From positions 62,001 to 126,000 of the forward strand of contig JAHHGZ010000023.1 of assembly GCA_019359595.1 (NCBI GenBank): DNA of 64,000 nucleotides, given 5' to 3'. The stretch's first letter is position 1. The number at the start of each line of letters is the position of its first letter. The stretch is from Cyanomargarita calcarea GSE-NOS-MK-12-04C. Lineage in GTDB: Bacteria > Cyanobacteriota > Cyanobacteriia > Cyanobacteriales > Nostocaceae. The translations under genes were made by a program, and so were the position numbers. Under the pieces are notes generated by a model. The model was not told the DNA's origin. It worked only from the letters and a program-made list of their open reading frames with translations, and did not search any database. Below are positions 35,937 through 45,366 of the stretch, one piece after another.

Positions 35937-36452
35937 TCATAATCCGTGAAAGTATATCGGGTACATTACAGTACCAATGGCATTAATTAAAGCACGGGGT
36001 TTAAATTCTAAAGCCATAAAAGCCTCATCGGGAAACGGCAACGATGAGTGTAAGTTGAACTTGTTGGCTGTTTGGAAACCAAAACGCTGATAGCAGCTCG
36101 GATTGCCGACAACTACGGCAATCGAATGGTCTAATTCACGACATTTTGATAAACCAGCTTCTACCAACTTGCTGCCAATCCCTTGTCTTTGCCGATTTGG
36201 GGTGACTGCTAGAGGGGCTAATGCTAAAGCGGGAATACTTTGTTCATGTGCTGCAATTATAATGCGGCTGAAAAGAATATGTCCCAACACCTCGCCATTT
36301 TCTGCCGCCACTAGAGACAATTCCGGTATAAAATTTGGGGAATTGCGAATTGCCTCTACTAGCGAAGCTACCTTTACTTCAGCAAAAGCATCTATTATCG
36401 TTTGGCGAATATTTGATATGTCTTTGTCTGTCTCTGGTCGCACATCTAGCAT
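35937..36452 (-). CDS. GNAT-family N-acetyltransferase (YhbS-like)
   Basis: 171 residues from MLDVRPETDKDISNIR. LAPLAVTPNRQRQGIGSKLVEAGL is the acetyl-CoA pyrophosphate-binding motif A (RxxGxG/A as RQRQGIG), and VVVGNPSCYQRFGF is the following YhbS-type motif. It transfers acetyl from acetyl-CoA to an unknown amine. The longer reading frame to 36563 is coded by a GAAGGAAGAA microsatellite and is not included. Confidence 0.87.
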   Translation of the reverse strand: MLDVRPETDKDISNIRQTIIDAFAEVKVASLVEAIRNSPNFIPELSLVAAENGEVLGHILFSRIIIAAHEQSIPALALAPLAVTPNRQRQGIGSKLVEAGLSKCRELDHSIAVVVGNPSCYQRFGFQTANKFNLHSSLPFPDEAFMALEFKPRALINAIGTVMYPIYFHGL

Positions 36453-36508
36453 AGTTTTGAATGAAGAAAGAAGGAAGAAGGAAGAAGGAAGAAGGAAGAA
36501 AGAATTCG
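36453..36508. repeat. GAAGAAGGAAGAAGG microsatellite
   Basis: Repeats of GGAAGAA units between 36463 and 36504, just before the GNAT start. Similar AAGGAAGAAGG tracts occur at 53511-53529 and about 61268-61290. Confidence 0.6.
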
Positions 36509-36608
36509 TAAGAGGTTTATATATGGGGATACAGGACCTCAACTCAAAACGGACGACCTTCATTAAGTCGGGGTATTAAACCCCCAACTCCCTGATAAAT
36601 ATTCGTGC

Positions 36609-37511
36609 TTACTTAAGATAAAATAGCAATCCAATTCCAGCGATCGCCACCACTACACCAGCGATCGCTCTTAAACTGACTTTCTCCCCGATGCAAACTG
36701 CGATGGGTAACACAAATAAAGGACTTGTTTGCAATAGAGTTGAGGCAACACCCACCGCAGTATATTTAATCGCCATTTGTTGCAGCCAAATACCTAAATA
36801 AGTCCCGCAAAAGGCTGCAAAAACACATCCAGCCATTACTCTTGCCGATTGTATTTTGAACTCAAAGCTACTTTGCCGTCGGACAAACCATACCCAAGGT
36901 AGTAACATCAGCACTGCTGCACTCAACCGCAATAAAGCTGCCCATAACGGTGGAATGTTGCTATGAGCTAGAGCCGCACGGGAGAGGATTGCACCTGTAG
37001 CATTTGCGATCGCTGCTAAAAAACCAATGCCAATTCCTTGCCACAAGTTGGTTGCATTATCGCCTTTATTGGGGACTCGTTCTGTCACCACCCATGCCAC
37101 TCCCAGAATAGTTAGCAAAATTCCGCACCAAGCAGTCGTTTTCAAACTTTCTTGGAGAAAAATCATTGCTCCGATTGCCGTCATGGGTGGGGCAAGGGTT
37201 CCCATCAGCAAAGTCCGAGACGCACCGAGGGAATTTATTGCTGCTAGAAAGGCAATATCGCCGAAACCAATACCAACGATGCCGCTCAATAAGAGCAGAC
37301 ACAGGGGAGAATCGGCTAATTGCGATAAAAATTCCTGACGGATGGAGATAGTGAACAGAAGTAAGGCGATCGCAATTACCCCTTTAATCAAATTCAGTTG
37401 CAACGGTGGGATATGCGCCCCCAAACGACCATATACTACGGAAGCTACAGCCCACAAACAAGCTGCTCCTATTGCTGCTAGCTCACCTTTGACATCTACT
37501 AGGGATACCAT
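36609..37511 (-). CDS. EamA/DMT-family transporter
   Basis: 300 residues with ten predicted spans in two EamA repeats: GELAAIGAACLWAVASVVYG opens repeat 1, LWQGIGIGFLAAIANATGAILSR repeat 2, ending AGVVVAIAGIGLLFYL. Family members export metabolites or amino acids; the substrate is unknown. TLLQTSPLFVLPIAV is the usual late EamA motif. It is followed 46 bp upstream of the right neighbour by the GNAT gene on the same strand (gap 156 bp), a weak operon link. Confidence 0.87.
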   Translation of the reverse strand: MVSLVDVKGELAAIGAACLWAVASVVYGRLGAHIPPLQLNLIKGVIAIALLLFTISIRQEFLSQLADSPLCLLLLSGIVGIGFGDIAFLAAINSLGASRTLLMGTLAPPMTAIGAMIFLQESLKTTAWCGILLTILGVAWVVTERVPNKGDNATNLWQGIGIGFLAAIANATGAILSRAALAHSNIPPLWAALLRLSAAVLMLLPWVWFVRRQSSFEFKIQSARVMAGCVFAAFCGTYLGIWLQQMAIKYTAVGVASTLLQTSPLFVLPIAVCIGEKVSLRAIAGVVVAIAGIGLLFYLK

Positions 37512-37785
37512 TTTTGATTATGAAATCTTTACTTCTTTTGGGTTTTGGAAAATCATCAATAATATTCTGCACTTTTTATCTAAAAAATTCTTGAATAATA
37601 CATTAAACAATTTTCTAATCTTTAGCACTCAAGCGATGTAAGTGCTAATTTTCAACTCAAGTGAAATATCTCAAAATAGGTATAAAATTATCTTAATTTA
37701 TATACTTTTTGACTAGTTTTTGACAATGGACATATTTTAAAATTTAACAACTGCCTACAACTGATTAATCATTTGGAGTCCTGCC

Positions 37786-38136
37786 ATGAAATACAGTTTT
37801 GACATTTTAGGGGTATCTCCAGTTTTGCAGTTTTTCAATCATCAACAGCAGAGCTTGCAAAAATCGCAGAATCAAGGTGTTGAATATATAGGAAGCAATA
37901 TCTGTACCTTAGATGCACTGTTAGAATCTGTAGAGCCAGTTCTGCCCAAGTGGGGGTGGGAGATGGATCAAGTGGTAGACACTGTGATTCATTTTTGGTT
38001 GAATAACTCAGAGAGTATTCATTATTGGAAAAGGCGTTTAACAGACGCTGGCAGGGATAATTTACTAGTGACGAGATTGGCGGATGTGGAAGCTTTACGC
38101 TCTGAGTTTGAATCGTTATTAAGTCAAAATTGGTAA
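37786..38136 (+). CDS. conserved cyanobacterial protein of unknown function
   Basis: 116 residues. MKYSFDILGVSPVLQFFNHQQ then YIGSNICTLDALLESVEPVLP and FWLNNSESIHYWKRRLTDAGRD give a mixed fold with a conserved-looking WKRRL segment. No signal, span or metal motif. GGAGTCCTGCC before the ATG is a good ribosome binding site. Function unknown. Confidence 0.6.
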   Translation: MKYSFDILGVSPVLQFFNHQQQSLQKSQNQGVEYIGSNICTLDALLESVEPVLPKWGWEMDQVVDTVIHFWLNNSESIHYWKRRLTDAGRDNLLVTRLADVEALRSEFESLLSQNW

Positions 38137-38192
38137 ATGGTTGACAGTTGACTGTTTCCGGTCAACTGTCAACCGTTAAGAAACAGCACCAA

Positions 38193-38846
38193 TTATTCCA
38201 CCAAACCATGCTTAATTGCAAAACGCACGAGTTCTGCACGGTTGCTAGTGTCAGTTTTTCTTAATAAACTACTGACATACTTTTCCACCGTTCGAGGGCT
38301 GAGGTGTAGTTGGTGTCCCATATCGGCATTAGAAAGACCGTGAGTCAAAAGCTCTAAGACTTCCTGTTCTCTAGAAGTTAGGAATGCGAGGTTTTCGGAT
38401 TTCTCATGAGAAGATATTGTGTTAGAGATGCCCAAAGTTTCTGGATGAGAAAGGCGGAACTCAGATTGAATGATTTGCGATCGCTCCAAGAGATTGCGAA
38501 TAGCTGCTGCTAACTCTTCTAATTCAAAAGGTTTAGGTAAGTACAAATCGCACCCCGATTGGTAACCCAAAATTCGTTCTTGGGTTTTGATTCGTGCTGT
38601 TAATAAAATGACAGGCAACAAACGGTCTGAGGGCTTTTTACGCACCTGACGGACCAATTCGTAGCCGTTGATACGTGGCATGACAATATCCGTGACAATT
38701 AAATCAGGATGGTACTCCTCCACCATCGCCAACGCTTCTTGACCGTCCGAAGCGGTAATTACCAAATAGCCAGACAGTTCAAGATAATCGCTGATAGACA
38801 GACGAGTGCCCAGATCGTCATCCACTACAAGGATTGTCAAGGGCAT
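38193..38846 (-). CDS. NarL/LuxR-type response regulator (Ycf29-like)
   Basis: 217 residues from MPLTILVVDDDLGTRLSISDYL; a longer frame to 38894 adds 16. The receiver domain has acidic pair VVDDD, the phospho-acceptor in DLIVTDIVMPR, Thr in LLTAR and Lys in YLPKPFE. The C-terminal LuxR helix-turn-helix is LTSREQEVLELLTHGLSNAD then SPRTVEKYVSSLLRKTDTSN. It resembles the Ycf29 group of cyanobacteria and plastids; that sub-assignment is from memory. No histidine kinase is adjacent. Confidence 0.88.
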   Translation of the reverse strand: MPLTILVVDDDLGTRLSISDYLELSGYLVITASDGQEALAMVEEYHPDLIVTDIVMPRINGYELVRQVRKKPSDRLLPVILLTARIKTQERILGYQSGCDLYLPKPFELEELAAAIRNLLERSQIIQSEFRLSHPETLGISNTISSHEKSENLAFLTSREQEVLELLTHGLSNADMGHQLHLSPRTVEKYVSSLLRKTDTSNRAELVRFAIKHGLVE

Positions 38847-39265
38847 GGACACTACACCCCTAGCATTTTGTGAATAAGAAATTTGCTTGTACAAGTGTTA
38901 GCAGTGAGTACAGAGAATAATAGCACCCTGATGTTTCATCTAAAACCTCGCGGCAAGTGGCATTAACAGTTAACATATCAGTTGAATAGAGGGTTTAAGC
39001 CCGGTAGCCTCGACAGTGTTGTAAAGTACTGCTCTTTGAAATTTGAAAAGAGGGACGGCTGCGCTATAGCTATTTATCAGCCCTCTATAACGCTTTCTCA
39101 CGCCCTTTGACGAACACTGTATTTGGGATACGAGCGGCGACGATCGCATCTCCCACCAAAGTTTATTTGTTAAATTAATCTTAAATCCTTGGGGGAAAAT
39201 GCGCCAAATATGTTTATTGTTGAAAATTATTAAAGTTCTTGCTTTTGCTTGAACGCTGAGTTTTT
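38847..39265. other. intergenic region
   Basis: 419 bp without a gene. An imperfect hairpin AGAGGGACGGCTG ... CAGCCCTCT spans about 39050-39085. Otherwise only one GACGATCGC site and AT-rich sequence near 39160-39230. Confidence 0.45.
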
Positions 39266-40201
39266 CTACTCTAAGCTCAAAGTGCCTTTTTCAGCATCTA
39301 AAGTTGCCATGACACCAACTGGTAAAGCCGCATTGGGTGCTTCGTGACCAAAGGGTAAGTCAGAAACGATGGGAATGCCCAAATCACTCAGGCGATCGCG
39401 TAATACTTCCTCAACGTTGAAGCTGGGGATATTTGCTGGGGCTTCACATTGAGTAAAACCACCTAATGCAATGCCTTTAACTTTAGATAATGCACCACTC
39501 ATTCGCCACTGGGTTAGCATCCGATCGATGCGATAGGGAGCCTCCGTTACATCCTCTAACGCCAGAATTACACCATCTAGATTTGGTTGCATCGGTGTAC
39601 CGAGAAGATGAGTTGCAACGGTTAGATTTCCTGGTAATAGCATACCACTGGCAACACCAGAACCCCAACCAGAGCCTTTAATCGGGGCGAGGGGACGACC
39701 TTCTAGGCAGTCAAATAACCGCTCAATTGACCAATCCGGCTCTTGAGCAATAGTAGTGAGTACCGGACCGTGGACTCCAGAAATTCCCAAATTATAGAGA
39801 CTCCATAACAAGGCTGTGATATCAGAAAAGCCAATCAGCCATTTGGGACAAAATTCTTCTTCACTTTTGTCGGTCTTTGACGACCAATTCCAATTTTCCA
39901 GAATTCTAGTAGTGCCAAAACCACCTCTAGCACAAAGGATAGCCTGACAATCAGAGTCATTCCAAGCTGCTGCTAATTGGCTGCGACGGGTTTCATCTTT
40001 GCCAGCCAGGTATCCCCATCTATCTTTTATCTCTGGAATGATTTCTACTCGGTAACCACGCGATCGCCAAATGGATACCCCCTGCTCAAATGCTTCCAAT
40101 TCTCGTAAAGCACCGCTTGGGGCAATTACTCTGACTAAATCACCTGGCTTTAGGGGGGAAGGAATAATTTTAGATTTTAGATTTTGGATTTGGGATTGCA
40201 T
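39266..40201 (-). CDS. ldcA: LD-carboxypeptidase (peptidase S66, LdcA/MccF-like)
   Basis: 311 residues. The S66 triad is visible: Ser in LIGFSDITALL, Glu in ILALEDVTEAP and His in LPFGHEAPNAAL; RGGFGTTRIL is the conserved oxyanion region. LdcA trims the terminal D-Ala of the tetrapeptide during murein recycling in the cytoplasm; MccF-like relatives cleave peptide antibiotics. The first 13 residues (SQIQNLKSKI) are coded by an AAATCTAAAATC repeat and the true start may be MKPGDLVRV-like further in, but no later start codon is well placed. Confidence 0.85.
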   Translation of the reverse strand: MQSQIQNLKSKIIPSPLKPGDLVRVIAPSGALRELEAFEQGVSIWRSRGYRVEIIPEIKDRWGYLAGKDETRRSQLAAAWNDSDCQAILCARGGFGTTRILENWNWSSKTDKSEEEFCPKWLIGFSDITALLWSLYNLGISGVHGPVLTTIAQEPDWSIERLFDCLEGRPLAPIKGSGWGSGVASGMLLPGNLTVATHLLGTPMQPNLDGVILALEDVTEAPYRIDRMLTQWRMSGALSKVKGIALGGFTQCEAPANIPSFNVEEVLRDRLSDLGIPIVSDLPFGHEAPNAALPVGVMATLDAEKGTLSLE

Positions 40202-40202
40202 G

Positions 40203-40258
40203 AATAGGGAGTTTGGAGTTAGGAGTTTGGAGTTTGGAGTTTGGAGTATAAGTTATAA
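40203..40258. repeat. GGAGTTTGGAGTT tandem heptamer repeat
   Basis: Units TTTGGAG/TTAGGAG repeat about six times at 40210-40247, followed by TATAACTCATAAC. Similar arrays lie at about 1240 and 61611-61660. These are the short tandemly repeated repetitive (STRR) sequences typical of heterocystous cyanobacteria. Confidence 0.7.
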
Positions 40259-40297
40259 CTCATAACTTCTAACTTTTCCATGAAACATCAGGAAACT

Positions 40298-41377
40298 CTA
40301 AAATTTGGAATTGAGAATCTCTTCAAACCATTGTTCAAAGCGCGAACCCAATGCTGTCAGAGAATATTCTGTTTCAGCCCAAGCGCGACAGGTGTAACGG
40401 TCAATTTCATTAAGCCGCTGCGTAGCCTCTACCAACCCAGCCACACTATCTGGTTCTACTAAAAACCCTGTTTTGCCATCTTGAATTATTTCCGCAGGTC
40501 CACCGCGACGGTAGGAAATTACTGGCACTCCACAAGCAAGGCTCTCAATTGTTACATTCCCAAATGCTTCTACCCAACGAGGTGTCATTAATAACCCTTG
40601 GCAATCGCGTAGTATTTGTTGCATTTCTGCCGTTGATAAAAATCCCAGATATTCAAAAGGTGTGTTTGGGTAATCCTGAGTAATTTGTTGCCAGTACAAT
40701 TCATCCTGAATTTTACCCATAATCTTCAAAGAAATACCAGTACTTTTTGCTACAGCGAATGCATCTTCTAAGCCTTTTTCCGGTGAAATTCTACCGATCC
40801 AGCCTAATTGTTGTTTTGGTTGAGCGCAAAATTGATAAATTGATAAATCAATGCCATTGCTCAAATAATGTATCGGTGGGGTTAACTCAGGAAAGGTGAC
40901 AGCTTGTTGGTGAGTGTGAAAACCGATGGTACCGGGAAATTGTTTTGATACCTGGACAAGAATTTGGTCGAGAGCGTCCAAAAGCGAACCCATGCTGACT
41001 AAGTGGGCGATCGGGCACTTAAAAAAAGGTGTCAGGTAAAATGGCAACCAATCGTAAGCAAAATTTACAATTAAGTCAAAGTCATTTTGAACTTGACGGG
41101 CATATTCCCACATATTCGCCAGTACAGAATTTTCTGGCATAGTAACTGGGTCTGTACGTTGCTGACTTTGGGCGATGATTTGCAAGTTACCGGGAATTTG
41201 GATTAGGGGCATATTCCATGTGGAACCAACAGGTGCGACAATTTGCAATAGATGACCCCGACGGTTCATTTCTTGAGCAATGTTGTATAAGCTTAATTCA
41301 ACGCCACCGCCGAGTCCTGTACCTAGGGACCCAACAGGAGTGGAAATAAAGAGTAATTTCAGAGGTTTAGCATTCAT
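40298..41377 (-). CDS. glycosyltransferase family 4
   Basis: 359 residues from MNAKPLKLLFISTPVG. The GT-B fold is seen as an N-terminal half with GLGGGVELSLYNIAQEMNRRG and a C-terminal half with the donor-binding LGWIGRISPEKGLEDAFAVA, and EAFGNVTIESLACGVPVIS (the EX7E motif). It transfers a sugar from a nucleotide donor to an unknown acceptor, probably for cell-surface polysaccharide or glycolipid. There is no polysaccharide cluster around it. The start at 41416 would add 13 hydrophobic residues and is less likely. Confidence 0.9.
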   Translation of the reverse strand: MNAKPLKLLFISTPVGSLGTGLGGGVELSLYNIAQEMNRRGHLLQIVAPVGSTWNMPLIQIPGNLQIIAQSQQRTDPVTMPENSVLANMWEYARQVQNDFDLIVNFAYDWLPFYLTPFFKCPIAHLVSMGSLLDALDQILVQVSKQFPGTIGFHTHQQAVTFPELTPPIHYLSNGIDLSIYQFCAQPKQQLGWIGRISPEKGLEDAFAVAKSTGISLKIMGKIQDELYWQQITQDYPNTPFEYLGFLSTAEMQQILRDCQGLLMTPRWVEAFGNVTIESLACGVPVISYRRGGPAEIIQDGKTGFLVEPDSVAGLVEATQRLNEIDRYTCRAWAETEYSLTALGSRFEQWFEEILNSKF

Positions 41378-41506
41378 GAAATTTGGGGCTATTGAGTTAA
41401 GAATTAAAATATACAACTTTTAACTCCTAACACTCTTGAGCAAGCATTCACTACTTTGCTGATGATATGCTAATCAGTGCGGTAAGTGGGAATAGGTAGT
41501 TACTTT

Positions 41507-41962
41507 ATGATGAAAGAATTCAAATTTGGCGTGATGATGCTTTCGGTTTTGGGAAATTTGATGTTGTCACCAACAGCCAATGCCGATTTAAAGGGGAATC
41601 TTTCTGTTGAAGTTGATGGCTTGAAGAATAAAGAAGGACAACTCTGCGTAAATATTTTCTCTAGCAGTCGAGGATTTCCCAGTAAAAGCGATCGCGCACT
41701 CCAAAAACAGTGTGTCAAAATTACAGAAATTCCTGTGACGGTTAATTTTCAGAATTTGAAAGCGGGTAGTTATGCCGTTGCAGCGATTCACGATACCAAT
41801 GGCGATCGCACTCTCAATCGTAATGACTTAGGAATGCCTTTAGAAGGGTTTGGTTTTTCTAGAAACCCAGATGTGAAGACAAATGCGCCTAAATTCGGCG
41901 ATGCAGCGTTTTTGCTAGCAGGTTCTGCGACTAGTATAAAAATTCAGTTTAAATATTTATAA
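41507..41962 (+). CDS. exported DUF2141-family protein
   Basis: 151 residues. A signal peptide (MMKEFKFGVMMLSVLGNLML ending PTANA) precedes a beta-sandwich: LSVEVDGLKNKEGQLCVNIF, YAVAAIHDTNGDRTLNRN and PLEGFGFSRN are DUF2141 signatures. The DxNGD-like loop may bind a metal. Periplasmic or cell-surface; function unknown. Confidence 0.83.
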   Translation: MMKEFKFGVMMLSVLGNLMLSPTANADLKGNLSVEVDGLKNKEGQLCVNIFSSSRGFPSKSDRALQKQCVKITEIPVTVNFQNLKAGSYAVAAIHDTNGDRTLNRNDLGMPLEGFGFSRNPDVKTNAPKFGDAAFLLAGSATSIKIQFKYL

Positions 41963-41989
41963 ATAATTAATATCACCGAGGACTGAAAT

Positions 41990-42159
41990 ATGTTTGACCA
42001 TTTATCCCTTGGAGTTACAAATTTACAACGCAGCATCACTTTTTATGATGTTGTATTAGCTGCATGGGTGTAGAGGGAAAGGATGATGGTAAACCTGGAA
42101 TCCGCCCAAACTACCACCCAAATTCTTATGCAGCGTTTATACTTGACAGAGCTGTTTAA
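41990..42159 (+). pseudogene. decayed VOC/glyoxalase-family gene
   Basis: MFDHLSLGVTNLQRSITFYD is a typical VOC start with the metal-site His, but the frame stops after 27 codons. In another frame GKDDGKPGIRPNYHPNSYAA then FILDRAV, stop, is the end of the same family. About 60-70 residues between them are missing, so a deletion plus frameshift inactivated the gene. Its end overlaps the next gene by 4 bp. Confidence 0.7.
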
Positions 42160-42770
42160 TTTAAAATATCCATACAAGAAATTTCTGTCACCTTGCCATT
42201 GTCAATGGTAAATAAAAATGCTGAGGGGGAATCTTTGAGGTCGCCTTGATAAGACAACAAATTGACCTTTCCATTTTTTTCTTCTGATGCCTGACCGTAA
42301 GTTTTAATAACTTTCGCACGATTATCACCGACGCGAACACCATCTAAGGTGCGAATTTTCGGACTTTTAGTAGAAATCTTGTATACAGAATAACTATCCT
42401 TTTTATTGACGTCTTCGGCTAAATCTACGCTTATTTCTCGGTATTTGAGGGTCCGAATCTTACCGATAGCAGGACTGTCTTGATTTACTACCCGTTGAGG
42501 CTTACCCAAAATCCGCCGTACTTGTGCCTCACTCATTGATAGTTTGATACCACCAATTCGTAGCCGTGAATAGGAGATTACTGACTGTACAGAATTATTC
42601 TCGGGGTTTTGGGAGATATATTCTGAGTTACTCACTGGCTGAACTGTTGTAGTCTCTTTTACTGCATCTTTTCGATGAGTGGTGCTAGATGCATAAGTAT
42701 TTGGACTATAGATGAGGACGCTGAGTGCTGTGAAGCTGGACAATCCAGCAATCAGTGTTTTGGTTTTCAT
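42156..42770 (-). CDS. exported protein with BamE/SmpA-like repeats
   Basis: 204 residues. Signal peptide LIAGLSSFTALSVLIYSPNTYA, a Ser/Thr/Gln-rich linker, then two similar blocks: IGGIKLSMSEAQVRRILGKPQR (residues about 72-95) and LDGVRVGDNRAKVIKTYGQASE (about 138-160). Each is the G.I..G.....V...G.P motif of BamE/SmpA-like folds. It is likely periplasmic or outer-membrane associated. No lipobox Cys was seen, so it is probably not a lipoprotein. No operon. Confidence 0.72.
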   Translation of the reverse strand: MKTKTLIAGLSSFTALSVLIYSPNTYASSTTHRKDAVKETTTVQPVSNSEYISQNPENNSVQSVISYSRLRIGGIKLSMSEAQVRRILGKPQRVVNQDSPAIGKIRTLKYREISVDLAEDVNKKDSYSVYKISTKSPKIRTLDGVRVGDNRAKVIKTYGQASEEKNGKVNLLSYQGDLKDSPSAFLFTIDNGKVTEISCMDILN

Positions 42771-42966
42771 TTGATTGCCAATACTGAAGTTACAAGCACT
42801 ATTATGGTTGCATTTTTTATAGTTTACGAAAAGTTTATACTGTTTTTAAATGCAGAGGGCAGCGCGGAGTCACGCAGAGGAATATTGCTTTTCCATGCAA
42901 AGAATATCTATTTAATTAACCACGAAGTACGCAAAGTACGCAAAGAAAGAGAAGAAAGAGGAATAG

Positions 42967-44148
42967 TTAATCTTTTTGTTCGTTTTCTGCTTCTCGCTCG
43001 GGCAAAGTACGGATACGGTTCATCTGAGAAAGAGCATATCGTGCTGTTGCCTGTACTTGGGCATCGGAGTCTTCTGCTGCATGGCATAACATTTGGCTAA
43101 TTTGAGCCATCATGTCATAAACGCGGGTAAGGTCGCGGATAGCATTTTGCCGTACTTCTGGGCTTTCATCTTGCAGCGAAATTGCTAAAGCACGGTTCAT
43201 TGGTTTGAGGGTGCGGGAACCAATCTCTGCTAAGGTAGATAAAATTAAGCTGCGTTGTTGAGAATCGACATCAATCATCAAGTCCACGAGTGGTTGAATT
43301 GCCCGTGAGTCTCCTTGTTGTCCTAAATCCCAGATTGCTTTGCGTCGCAGGGCTGGATCGTGACTGCGTAAGTCTTTAATTAATTCGTCAACAATACTGA
43401 CTTTTGCAAGACGTGATGTTGTTTCTGGTGGAAGTAATTTGGCTGAAGCCGGTACTTCCTGAGAATCGAGCAAAGTGCTACCGTTGAAAGTGCGATCGCC
43501 TTCAATAACTGCTATCCCACTATAACCTTCGCCTGTATTTTCTTCTTCTAAAGGCGCATTTAAAAGTCTTGTGTAAGCTTGTGTTTCAGTTTCCATTTCT
43601 TTTGCTGTTAGCTCAAATGGAACTGTTTTGCGTTTACCAAAGGTTTTCACTAGGTATAGGAGTGCCCCAACAATGCCTAAAACACCAATACCCAATAACC
43701 CCCAACGCAGTAATCCTTGCTGCTGAGGTTTCTGCTTTTTACTTGTTTCTGGTGTAGAACTGGGAGCAGAAGCAGCCTTTTTTTCATTAACTGCCTTTTG
43801 TAAAATCTCTCTAGTCTTCACCCCAGCAACACCGTCTGCTGACAAGCCTTTGAAAGTCTGAAATTTAGATACGGCAGTTAGCGTAGTTTCACCATATTGC
43901 CCATCTATGACACTGTTGTAGTATCCTAAATCTTTTAGTAGGGTTTGTAGTTGCTCGACATCCGCCCCTTTACTGCCAATTCTGAGAACCGTTGGTTGGA
44001 CAGTATCTGTAGAACTCCCACTCTGAGCTAGTTCTAAGGTTTTCGGCGTATAGTTAAAGATGGCTGTACTTGCCTTGGGGTTAAATCCCACGCAAGCAAA
44101 GCAGGTGATTATTAGGATTGAGGAACGATATAGCCTCATATATAACAA
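42967..44148 (-). CDS. peptidoglycan-binding, membrane and HEAT-repeat protein
   Basis: 393 residues in three parts. After an N-terminal signal-like helix (SSILIITCFACVGF) comes a PG_binding_1 domain (LRIGSKGADVEQLQTLLKDLGYY, DGQYGETTLTAVSKFQ, DGVAGVKTREIL). A single transmembrane helix follows (LLRWGLLGIGVLGIVGALLYLV, about residues 145-166). The C-terminal cytoplasmic part ends in HEAT-like repeats (IWDLGQQGDSRAIQPLVDLM, LSTLAEIGSRTLKPMNRAL). This would tie the cell wall to a cytoplasmic protein-binding surface. Role not known; an ATG at 44139 (MRLYRSS) is an alternative start. Confidence 0.78.
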   Translation of the reverse strand: MLYMRLYRSSILIITCFACVGFNPKASTAIFNYTPKTLELAQSGSSTDTVQPTVLRIGSKGADVEQLQTLLKDLGYYNSVIDGQYGETTLTAVSKFQTFKGLSADGVAGVKTREILQKAVNEKKAASAPSSTPETSKKQKPQQQGLLRWGLLGIGVLGIVGALLYLVKTFGKRKTVPFELTAKEMETETQAYTRLLNAPLEEENTGEGYSGIAVIEGDRTFNGSTLLDSQEVPASAKLLPPETTSRLAKVSIVDELIKDLRSHDPALRRKAIWDLGQQGDSRAIQPLVDLMIDVDSQQRSLILSTLAEIGSRTLKPMNRALAISLQDESPEVRQNAIRDLTRVYDMMAQISQMLCHAAEDSDAQVQATARYALSQMNRIRTLPEREAENEQKD

Positions 44149-44292
44149 GTTTTAAACAGAATATGCGCAGGAAGTTATCGATACCACCATAACGCCAAGA
44201 TTACCAAATATTAACTTTATGTGTTGACAATTTATTTTGAATTTATGATTGACATTCTCCCCTAGACATCTCTCCATCTTTCCTCGTTAGGG

Positions 44293-45366
44293 TCAAATTT
44301 CTGGTTCAGATTCTCTAATAGGAATGGTAACGAGATTGGCTTTTTTCGCTGTAGATGCTTCTAAAACAGGCTGCTGTGTATTAATTTGTTCGCTTATACT
44401 GCTTTTATTCTCTGTACCTGCTAAGGTATCGCGTTGATTGATGAGATAGATGCTGATTAAGGTTAGACCAACTCCCACCCATTGCACTGTTGTGAGCATT
44501 TCTGAGAGGAATAGATTGCCGAATAACAGGGCAAATACTGGTGTTAAGAAGGTGAGGGAACTAAGACTGGTGAGGCTGCCACTAGAAGCAAAATAGAAAA
44601 ATAATCCGTAGGCGATCGCACTACCAAATAGTGTTGCATATCCCAATGCCAACCAATCAGATGGTATCAGATTTTGCCACTGCTCCGATTCTAGATTTAA
44701 TGAAATTCCCCACAAGGGCAATCCACCGATAATCATGTGCCATCCGGTAGCAGTGACAGGATCTACATACTTTGTCACATACCGGATAAATACCGTTCCG
44801 ACTGCCATTGACAGCGCTGCTAATAGCATCAACCATTCGCCACTTTCAAATAGGGAGTTTAGGATAGGCGTTCCACCTGTCACCATTGGGAAAGAGGTAG
44901 AGAAAAAACTCAAAATTAAATCGTCGGGTAAGCCAATTAAACTTATACCCATAACTCCCAATCCGAGTCCTAGCCATCCCCACAAACCTATATGTTCCTT
45001 AAATAGCCATAAGGAAAGCAGCGCTACAGCCAAGGGTTGAGAGTCAATCATTACCGAACCCAAGCCGGCACTGGTTCTCATTAAGCCTTCTGCCAAAAAG
45101 CCTTGAAATAGTGTCCCATCCACTAGGGCAAATAGAGCAATCCACAACCACGCAGCCCATCCCTTGGGTTGTGGTTTACCCATGAATGCTGCGGCTATCA
45201 AAATTAACACCCCAGCTGGTACTAAACGCACTCCTGCCATGAATAATGGTGTGGTGTGGGGTATAACGCCTTTCATTGCCACCATTGCCGTACCCCATAG
45301 GAAAAACGGCGTAATTAAGAGTGTTGGGGCTAAGGGTAGTCGAGATGCACTGATTTTCAGCTGCAT
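44293..45366 (-). CDS. EamA/DMT-family transporter
   Basis: 357 residues from MQLKISASRLPLAPT, with ten spans in two EamA halves (TPFFLWGTAMVAMKGVI, LGVMGISLIGLP; then LMLLAALSMAVGTVFIRYV, LTFLTPVFALLFGNLFL). The C-terminal 40 residues are a polar cytoplasmic tail. It is different from the transporter at 36609. Substrate unknown. A frame to 45393 adds nine residues. Confidence 0.86.
   Translation of the reverse strand: MQLKISASRLPLAPTLLITPFFLWGTAMVAMKGVIPHTTPLFMAGVRLVPAGVLILIAAAFMGKPQPKGWAAWLWIALFALVDGTLFQGFLAEGLMRTSAGLGSVMIDSQPLAVALLSLWLFKEHIGLWGWLGLGLGVMGISLIGLPDDLILSFFSTSFPMVTGGTPILNSLFESGEWLMLLAALSMAVGTVFIRYVTKYVDPVTATGWHMIIGGLPLWGISLNLESEQWQNLIPSDWLALGYATLFGSAIAYGLFFYFASSGSLTSLSSLTFLTPVFALLFGNLFLSEMLTTVQWVGVGLTLISIYLINQRDTLAGTENKSSISEQINTQQPVLEASTAKKANLVTIPIRESEPEI

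Noticed and set aside
40203-40258. Possible CRISPR array
   Set aside because: Units are 7 bp with no spacers; these are STRR heptamers. The other tandem arrays (about 1240, 61611, 63870) were rejected for the same reason.
42675-43100. 141-codon plus-strand reading frame
   Set aside because: It spans the start of one real minus-strand gene, an AACCACGAAG repeat and the end of another; composition is repeat-like and there is no motif.
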